NCBI GenBank assembly: GCA_016711215.1 | Contig: JADJTL010000001.1 | Location: forward strand, 864,001-928,000 | DNA length: 64,000 bases | Origin: Pseudomonadota bacterium | Lineage (GTDB): Bacteria > Myxococcota_A > Polyangia > GCA-2747355 | Reading direction: 5' to 3' | Shown: positions 57,332 to 64,000 of the stretch, one piece after another | Layout of the letters: every line of letters starts with the position of its first letter | Position numbering within the stretch: position 1 is the first letter of the stretch | Made by a program: the position numbers and the translations under genes | The notes under the pieces: generated by a model | Seen by the model: the letters and a program-made list of their open reading frames with translations, nothing else | Databases searched by the model: none | Told to the model about the DNA's origin: nothing

Positions 57332-59931
57332 CGGCGTGCGCCCAGTTCCGGCGAGCTCAGGGTCATCGGTTGAATCTCGGCGAGCTGGTGGGCGGGCGCG
57401 GCGTGGACGAGGTAGCGCTGCACCACCGCATCGGAGAGCGCGGGCAGCAGCTCGGCGAGGTGCTGCAGCAGCTCACGCAGCCGCTGCCGATCCTCGGTGC
57501 TGGCCGCGGCGCCGGCCATCGCCAGGACGTCGACGAGGCGCAGCTCATGCAGCAACGTCAGGGCCAGCCGCTCGTCGGCGTCGCGGAAGGCCTGGGGGCG
57601 GTCGCGCGGTAGCTGCTCGACGTGGTTCGCGGCGGCGATCAGCTGAAAGGCGACGGAGCGCGGGTTCTGCTCGTCCGTCAGCAGCAGGTCGACGACGGGC
57701 GCCAGTCGCACGCTGGCGCGATAGCGCGAACGATAGGTCATCGCGCTGTCGGCGACCTCGAGCAGCGCATTCAGCACGGCCGCGTCGGTCGGGTCGTCGT
57801 GCTGCAGCAGGACCTCGTCGAGGAGCACGAGCATGTTCAGCGCCCGCTCGATGCGGCGACCGAAGTCGAGGAAACGCCAGCCAAGCGCGCGCGTCATGCT
57901 CTCGGTCATCATCCCGGCGAAGGCCGCGAGATTGATCAGCAGCTGATCGAGGAGCGCTCGCAGCTCCATCAGCGCGAAGCCATCGACCGCGTCGGCGGGC
58001 GGCAGGAAGTCACGGTCGATGCGATTGATGATGCGCCAACTGTCGAGCGAGATGCGATCGCGCACGATCGAGGCCAGCCGGTGGACCTCGCTGATCGTGG
58101 CGCGCAGACTGCTCGGCCGCGTGGGATCGAAGATCGACGCGGCCAGCCGCTGATCGAGGCCCGCGGTCTCGAGCGCGGCCGCGGGATCCGCCGGCTCGAC
58201 CTGCCCTTGGGCCACCAGCCCGCGCCAAAGCGCCTGCAGCTCGGCGGTCGCGCGCAGCTCCAACTCGCCGTCGAGCTGCCCCAACGTCGTGCGGAGCAGG
58301 CGGGCTGCCCCCTCTGCGCGCTCGATCTGGCGACCGAGCCAGAAGAGGTTGTCCCCCACGCGGCTGGGGAGCTCGGCGCCGCCGCGCTTGAGCTGAACCG
58401 CCTGCCCGATCGGGGTCAACAGGCTGACCTCGCGCACGGTCTCCGCGGCGAGCATCCAGACGTCCTTGCGTCGCTCGGTGATCACGCGCGAACACTCGAT
58501 CGCGCTGGGGTGATCGGCGACGCGTCCGAGCCCGCCGAGGAGGGGCTCGTAGGCGGTGGGCCCGGCGACGGCGAAGCCGCGCAGACCGACATGGGCGGCT
58601 TTGACCTGCCCGCCCTGCCAGGAGGGGGCGCAGGCCGGCCGAAGGGCCTCTTGGGCGGCGTAGTGCTCCGGCCGCGCGGCGATCCGCGCGCGCCACGCTT
58701 CGAGCTGGGCGGCGCTGAGCTCGGCGCCGTCAATGGGTTTGCCCCAGCGATGCGCAGGTCGCAAGACGAGGTCGCCGAGGCGCTCGAGGACGAAGCTGCA
58801 GGCCTGCGGATCGCCGCACCAGTAGCTCTCTACCGTCGGCAGCAGCAGCGCCTCGCCGAACCACTCGCGCGCGAGCCTCGGCAGCAGCGCCAAGAGCGCC
58901 GGCGCCTGTGCCAGGGCGCTGCCGAGGGCGTTGGCGAGCAGGACGTTGCCCGCGCGGACGACCTGCAGCAGTCCGGCAACGCCCTGCGCCGAGTCGCTGC
59001 GTAGCTCGAGCGGATCGCAGTCGTCGTCGCCCTGCTGGCGGAGAATGACGTCGACCTCGAGCAGCCCCCCCAGCGTCTTGAGCAGCACGCGGTCGCCGCG
59101 CGCGGTCAGGTCCGCGCCGTCGACCAAGGTGTAGCCGAGATAGCGCGCGAGCTGCGCGTCCTCGACGTAGTACTTGCTCGCGGGACCCTTGGTCAGCAGC
59201 ACGACGCGGGGGTTGTCGCGGTGGCGCGGCGCCTGGCGCCTCAAGGTCTCGCGCAGCGCGATGAAGAAGGGCGCGAGGCGTTCGACGTGGCATTGGCGGA
59301 AGACCGCCGGCAGCATCCCCGAGACGAGGACGCGCGTCTCCAGGGCGTAGCCCAGCCCCGCGGGGGCGTCGGTGCGGTCGGCGAGGACGCGCCAGCGGCC
59401 ATCGGGTCCGCGGCCGAGATCGGCGGCGTAGAGCTGCAGGAAGCGGTCGTCCGGGGGGCGGTAGCCGTGGCAGGGATGCAGGAAGGACGGATTGCCGAAG
59501 ACGAGGGAGGGCGGCAGGAGCCCGCGTTGCAGCAGGCGCTGCGGGCCATAGAGATCGGCGAGGACCTGGTCGAGCAGCCGCGCGCGTTGGGCCAGACCGT
59601 CGGCCAGCAGCCGCGTCTCGTCCGGGGGAATCAGCAGCGGCAGCGGATCGAGCTCGGGGAGTCGGCGATCGTCGTCGTGGTCGCCGTCGTGGTCCTGCGG
59701 GGCGCTATCGCGGACCTGTCGCTGCGCCAGCTCCCAGCGGCGCTCGAACTCTGCCGGGCCGATCGGCGCCAGGGCCGCGGCGAAGGCCTGCCAATGCGGC
59801 CGCAGCTGACCGGCGGAGCAGAGCTCGTCGTAGCCCGCGGAACGCGTTGCGTAACCGGCGAAGGGCGCCTTCCAGGGCGTCTGGGGCGACGTTCCTGGGG
59901 CGCTTTGAGCGGGGGCCAGCGGCGCGGTCAT
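57328..59931 (-). CDS. permuted ATP-grasp fused to alpha-E domain
   Basis: 867 aa from ATG 59931, which overlaps the stop of the transglutaminase-DUF2126 gene (ATGA); the frame upstream is antisense noise. Residues about 90-480 are a permuted ATP-grasp (LADLYGPQRLL, LVFGNPSFL, VVLLTKGPASKYYVED, LLANALGSALAQAP). From about residue 515, LPSRVGDNLFWLGRQIERAEG begins an alpha-E domain that runs to the end. So the two partners coded separately at 53504-56150 are joined in one chain here. An acidic DHDGDHDDD patch lies at about residue 80. Confidence 0.9.
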   Translation of the reverse strand: MTAPLAPAQSAPGTSPQTPWKAPFAGYATRSAGYDELCSAGQLRPHWQAFAAALAPIGPAEFERRWELAQRQVRDSAPQDHDGDHDDDRRLPELDPLPLLIPPDETRLLADGLAQRARLLDQVLADLYGPQRLLQRGLLPPSLVFGNPSFLHPCHGYRPPDDRFLQLYAADLGRGPDGRWRVLADRTDAPAGLGYALETRVLVSGMLPAVFRQCHVERLAPFFIALRETLRRQAPRHRDNPRVVLLTKGPASKYYVEDAQLARYLGYTLVDGADLTARGDRVLLKTLGGLLEVDVILRQQGDDDCDPLELRSDSAQGVAGLLQVVRAGNVLLANALGSALAQAPALLALLPRLAREWFGEALLLPTVESYWCGDPQACSFVLERLGDLVLRPAHRWGKPIDGAELSAAQLEAWRARIAARPEHYAAQEALRPACAPSWQGGQVKAAHVGLRGFAVAGPTAYEPLLGGLGRVADHPSAIECSRVITERRKDVWMLAAETVREVSLLTPIGQAVQLKRGGAELPSRVGDNLFWLGRQIERAEGAARLLRTTLGQLDGELELRATAELQALWRGLVAQGQVEPADPAAALETAGLDQRLAASIFDPTRPSSLRATISEVHRLASIVRDRISLDSWRIINRIDRDFLPPADAVDGFALMELRALLDQLLINLAAFAGMMTESMTRALGWRFLDFGRRIERALNMLVLLDEVLLQHDDPTDAAVLNALLEVADSAMTYRSRYRASVRLAPVVDLLLTDEQNPRSVAFQLIAAANHVEQLPRDRPQAFRDADERLALTLLHELRLVDVLAMAGAAASTEDRQRLRELLQHLAELLPALSDAVVQRYLVHAAPAHQLAEIQPMTLSSPELGARR

Positions 59932-62900
59932 CCGGCGACCGTGGGACGGCGCAGGTCGAGCGTCAAGGGGAAGGAGACATCGACCTCGGGGGGAGGCGGA
60001 GGCAGTCTGCCGCCCGTATGCCCGAGCTGAAAGAAGCGGGCCGCCCGGCGCGCCTCGGCCTCGTTGGCATTGACCGGGAAGGTGGTGTGGTTGCGGCCGC
60101 CCGGATGCGCCACGTGGTAGGTGCAACCGCCTAGCGATCGCTCGTTCCAGCAGTCCAGCAGGTCGAATACCAAGGGCGCGTGCACGGGAATGGTCGGCTG
60201 CAGGCAACTTGGCGGCTGCCAGGCGCGAAAGCGCAGCCCGGCGACCCACTCGCCGCTGGTCCCGGTCGGGTGGAGCGGCAGCCGGCGCCCATTGCAGCAG
60301 ACGAGATGGCGATCGCTCGTCATGCCGCGCACCTTGACCTGCAGTCGCTCGAGCGAGGAGTCGACGTAGCGCGAGGTGCCGCCGCCGGCAGGCTCTTCGC
60401 CGAGCACGTACCAGGGCTCGATGGCATGGCGCAGCTCGAGCTCGAGGCCGCCCTGCTCGACCTTGCCGATCAGGGGAAAGCGGAACTCGAGGTGCGGCGC
60501 GAAGTGGCGCGGCTCGAGCGCGAAGCCCGCCAGGCGCAACTCCAGCAGCACGTCGGCGAGGTCGCTGGCGACGAAGTGCGGCAGCATGAAGCGATCGTGG
60601 AGCGCTACCCCCCAATGGACCAGAGGCTGAAGATAGGGTGCCTCCCAGAACCTCGCCACCAGGGCGCGTAGCAAGAGCTGCTGCGCCAGGCTCATCCGCT
60701 CGTGCGGCGGCATCTCGAAGGCGCGCAGCTCCACCAGGCCGAGCCGACCGGTGGCGCTGTCGGGGGAGTAGAGCTTGTCGATGCAGAACTCGGCCCGATG
60801 CGTGTTGCCGGTGACATCGACCAGCAGGTGCCGAAAGAGGCGATCGACGAGCCAGGGCGGGCAGGTCGCCTCCGGCTCTGGCACCTGCGAGAAGGCGAGC
60901 TGCAGCTCGTAGAGCGCGTCGCGCCGGCCCTCATCGACGCGCGGAGCTTGACTGGTCGGACCGATGAAGCTGCCCGAGAAGAGATAGGAGAGCGCCGGGT
61001 GGTTGTTCCAGTAGGCGACCAGGCTGCGCAGCAGGTCGGGTCGGCGCAGAAAGGGGCTGTCGAGCGGCGTCGCCCCGCCGAGCACGACGTGATTGCCGCC
61101 GCCGGTTCCGGTGTGCTTGCCGTCGAGCGCGAACTTCTCGGTGCCCAGGCGCGACTGGCGGGCGTCCTCGTAGAGCCCCGCGGTATGGGCCACCAGCTCG
61201 TCCCAGTCGCGGGATGGATGGATATTGACCTCGATCACGCCGGGGTCGGGCGTGACCTTGAGCTGCTGCAGCCGATGATCGGGCGGCGGCGGGTAGCCCT
61301 CGATCAGCAGCGGCGTCGCGCACGCGCGCGCCGTGTCCTCGACCGCGGCAGCGAGGTCCAAGTAATCCTCGAGGCGCACGAGCGGCGGCATGAAGACGTG
61401 CAGCCGGCCATCGCGTGGCTCGACGCAGAGGGCCGTGCGCGGCGGCGAGGCGACGATCGCGTCGTGCGCTGGCGTGGCCGCGGCCCCGTCCGCGGGCCCC
61501 GAGAGCGGGTAGGTCGCGGCTGAGCGCCCGCGCCACTGCCTCCGCACGGTCGCCGCGGCGGACCACGCGGAGCGGCTGGCGCCGGGCCCGACGAAGTGCC
61601 CTGGCTGTGCGGGGAGGGCCGGTCGCGGCCAGGTGGCATCCCAGGGCTCGATCGCCAGCTCGTCGGTCTTGGGGACCCACTCGAGCGACTCGAGCGGCAG
61701 ACGCAAACCCAGCGGCGAATCGCCGGGCACGAGGTAGAGGTGACCTGCCGCGTGGCCCAGGTCGCGCTGGACCAGCGCGGCGCCGTCTGCCACCAGGCGC
61801 GCTGCAGCGGGAGCACCGCGCCGACGGGGCGGGTCGCGCCGCGGGCCAGCAGGCGAGCGAGGCGCTGACGCTCTGCCGGCTGCTCGAGGTCGAGGGCGAG
61901 CGGGTCGAGGTTGACCGGCAGGTGCTGTTCCTCGCTGATCAGGTGCAGGGGATCCTCGAAGGCCGGGATGACGTTCGCCTTGTCGAGGCCCAGCCGCTCG
62001 GCGAGGGTCTCGGCGAAGGTCTGCGCGGCGGCGGCGTCGTGCCCGTAGTCGCGCTGCAGGTCGGCCTGCAGGCTCGGCTCGCGCCAGAGCGGCTCGCCGT
62101 CCGTGCGCCAGTAGCAGGTCAGGGCCCAGCGCGGCAGCGGCTCGCCCGGGTACCACTTGCCCTGTCCGAGATGCAGCAGCGCGCCCGCCGTGAAGCGCCG
62201 TCCGAGCTTCTCGATCAGCGCGCGGGCCAGGCGACGCTTGGCGGGCCCATCGGCAGCGACTGTCCACTCCTCGCCGTCCATGTCGTCGATCGAGACGAAG
62301 GTGGGCTCGCCGCCCATCGTCAGCCGGACGTCCCCGGCCGCCAGGCGCGCGTCGACGGCCTTGCCGACCTGGTCGATCGCGCGCCAATCCTCGTCCGTGT
62401 AGGGCTTCGTCACGCGCGGCGCCTCGTGGATCCGCGTCACGGTCATCGTATGGGAGAACTCGGCCTCGCAGCGCTCGACGGCGCCGCTGACGGGCGCCGC
62501 GCTGGCGGGGTCGGGCGCACAGGCGAGCGGAAGGTGCCCTTCGCCCGCGAGCAGGCCGGAGGTCGGGTCGAGGCCAACCCACCCCGCGCCGGGCAGATAG
62601 ACCTCGGCCCAGGCGTGGAGGTCCGTGAAGTCCTCGGTGGGTCCTGGCGGGCCATCGATCGGCTTGAGGTCGGGCGCGAGCTGAATCAGGTATCCGGAGA
62701 CGAAGCGCGCGGCGAGACCGAGGTGGCGCAGGAGCTGCACCAGCAGCCAGGCGCTGTCGCGGCATGAGCCGGAGCGTTTGCGCAGCGTCTCCTCGCAGCT
62801 CTGGACGCCGGGCTCGAGGCGAATGAGGTAGCGGATGGCCTGCTGCAGCTGGTGGTTGAGGGCCACGAGGAAGTCGACGCTGCGCGTCTCGCGGCGATCG

Positions 62901-63301
62901 ATTGACGCCACCAGCGCCTGCATCGCTGGCCCGCTCGGCTCGAGCGCGAGGAAGGGCGCGAGCTCGCGCAGCAGGGCCGGTGCGTAGCTGAAGGGGATCG
63001 ACTCGGCGTTCGGCTCGAGGAAGAAGTCGAAGGGGTTGACGACCGTCAGCTCGGCCACGAGGTCGACCTCGACGGCGAAGTGGCGCGTCCGTTCCGGGAA
63101 GACGACGCGCGCGAGGAAGTTGCCCTGGGGATCCTGCTGCCAGTTGATGAAGTGCGGCGTTGGCTCGACGCGGAGCGCATAGCTCGTCGTCGGCGTGCGG
63201 CTATGAACGGCCGGCCGCAGCCGGATGCTCTGCGGCGAGAGCAGCACCGGGCGGTCGTATTCGTAACGCGTGCTGTGGTGGAGGGCGATCCTGATCGACA
63301 T
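59928..63301 (-). CDS. transglutaminase-DUF2126 protein, frameshifted
   Basis: Start ATG 63301 (MSIRIALHHSTRYEYDRP). Residues 1-90 form the transglutaminase N domain; the core has Cys in GSCRDSAW (about 177), His in DLHAW (about 230) and Asp in LDPTSG; a long DUF2126 region follows (GGEPTFVSIDD, QGKWYPGEPLPRW, ...). The frame breaks near 61775-61800; from there to 59928 the DUF2126 C-terminal part continues in another frame (LVPGDSPLGLRLPL, TGTGGGNHVVLGG, HPGGRNHTTFPVN). One missing base gives about 1124 aa, the usual length. First gene of the cluster. GGGNHVVLGG suggests an ATP- or glutamine-synthetase-like catalytic part. Confidence 0.88.
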
Positions 63302-63386
63302 GCTTGCACGACTCCCGCGCGCCGGGTTTGCCGCCGGCCGCTGCCTGCAGATGGTCCGAGGGCGGCCCATCTGTCAAGCGCGCCGC

Positions 63387-63423
63387 GGCCCATTGGAGGG
63401 GCCCAGTGGGGGGCCCAGTGGAG
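63387..63423. repeat. 12-13-nt tandem repeat, three units
   Basis: Three units close to ggcccagtggag in the 203-nt divergent gap upstream of the transglutaminase-DUF2126 gene. The rest of the gap is GC-rich with no clear promoter. Confidence 0.75.
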
Positions 63424-63504
63424 CGGTCCAGCTCGCGCGGGCCTTGCGTGCCGCGGCGCGGTCGACCAGACTGGGGCCGCGCCGCGGCGCGGGGGGGTAG
63501 GGCT

Positions 63505-64000
63505 GTGGCGCGTGCGATCTCCGACCTGGACCGACTGGCGGTCAAGCTCCTCATGAGCAGCAAGCGGCTCAAGCCGCCGACCAAAGAGGTCTTGCGGCCG
63601 GCGCTGATCGCGGCGATCGAGCAGGCCGAAGCAACGCGTATGAGCCTCTTCGAGCGCTATATCTGGGATGGGGGCGGCCAGGGGCCGGGGCAGATGTATG
63701 AGCCCGCCTTTGTCGAGGTGAGACGCGCCTTCGCGCCGGAGCTCGAGGCCTACCTCGTGGTGGCGCTGGCGACGCCCGGCGGCGGGGGCGGCGTCGCCGC
63801 GGGCCGCAGCGCCCCGTCGCCCGCCGCGCTAAAGTTCCAGCCGGCCGTGACCGACCCGACGCTTGCGCCTTTCTTCATTGCGGGCTACCTGGCGCTGATG
63901 ATCGACCGCGCGCAGAAACCGGGTCGCAGCGCCGAGGACGCGCTGCAGTTCGGCATCGGGCGCTACTACGGCGCCTTCCAGTCGCTGAAGGAGGCGCAGG
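63505..64000 (+). CDS. unknown protein, 3' end outside window
   Basis: Probable GTG start at 63505; at least 165 residues, running off the window. The start reads VARAISDLDRLAVKLLMSSK. A helical N terminus is followed by a Gly-rich linker (about residues 97-106) and a second helical segment (FFIAGYLALMIDRAQKPG, AEDALQFGIGRYYGAF). No family recognised. Divergent from the ATP-grasp/transglutaminase cluster, with which any link is speculative. Confidence 0.6.
   Translation, partial: MARAISDLDRLAVKLLMSSKRLKPPTKEVLRPALIAAIEQAEATRMSLFERYIWDGGGQGPGQMYEPAFVEVRRAFAPELEAYLVVALATPGGGGGVAAGRSAPSPAALKFQPAVTDPTLAPFFIAGYLALMIDRAQKPGRSAEDALQFGIGRYYGAFQSLKEAQ

Noticed and set aside
57328..60615. longer start of the ATP-grasp/alpha-E gene
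   Set aside because: The 228 residues before ATG 59931 lie antisense-frame over the DUF2126 C terminus and are not protein-like.

Overview
The window is high-GC bacterial chromosome. Its gene content points to the Myxococcota (old Deltaproteobacteria): cell-surface proteins made of thrombospondin type-3 (TSP3) calcium repeats ending in a MYXO-CTERM-like tail (Cys motif, membrane helix, Arg cluster), VWA-TSP3 and PPC-type lipoproteins, a Ser/Thr kinase with the HRDISPPN catalytic loop, and several long lipoproteins of unknown role. Assignment to a genus is not possible from sequence reading alone. No rRNA, CRISPR array, phage or transposase was seen. Two tRNA genes (Gln-CTG, Glu-CTC) lie behind a near-consensus sigma-70 promoter at 43 kb.

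Layout. 0-3.6 kb: a TPR protein cut by the window edge, a small secreted protein and a 7TM-GAF histidine kinase. 3.7-9.2 kb: a tightly overlapping operon for glycerolipid synthesis (unknown membrane protein, PlsB-like acyltransferase, GpsA, APP1-like HAD phosphatase). 9.2-14.6 kb: metB, a HExxH lipoprotein and a PAS-GGDEF-EAL protein. 14.6-18.2 kb: beta-oxidation pair (FadN-type dehydrogenase/hydratase plus a frameshifted thiolase). 18.3-28.8 kb: recQ, aat, a small membrane protein, mutS2, a tandem-kinase receptor, def, ribA and folE. 28.8-42.8 kb: a surface-protein island of five lipoproteins, a tandem duplication of a TSP3/MYXO-CTERM gene and a TMTC-like membrane TPR protein. 43-50.8 kb: tRNAs, a secreted protein, a TCA block icd-mdh-sucC-sucD and a TPR regulator-like protein. 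50.9-53.4 kb: lnt and a YegS-like lipid kinase. 53.5-63.3 kb: a five-gene cluster of transglutaminase, circularly permuted ATP-grasp and alpha-E proteins. 63.5 kb to the end: the start of an unknown gene.

The most interesting system is the 53.5-63.3 kb cluster. It holds two complete sets of the same three activities (two transglutaminase-fold proteins, two ATP-grasps, two alpha-E domains), one set partly fused, in one direction and with start/stop overlaps. Families of this kind have been predicted to make and remodel a peptide-like product or protein tag, but no product is known; the proteasome-like Anbu peptidase often found with them is not in the window.

Two window-wide patterns matter to any user. 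First, six genes are broken by single small indels (thiolase, mutS2, ribA, both TSP3 copies, the transglutaminase-DUF2126 gene), all otherwise intact; this looks more like residual indel error in a draft assembly than real decay, but cannot be settled here. Second, many intergenic gaps contain short perfect or near-perfect tandem repeats of 8-16 nt period, each of a different sequence.
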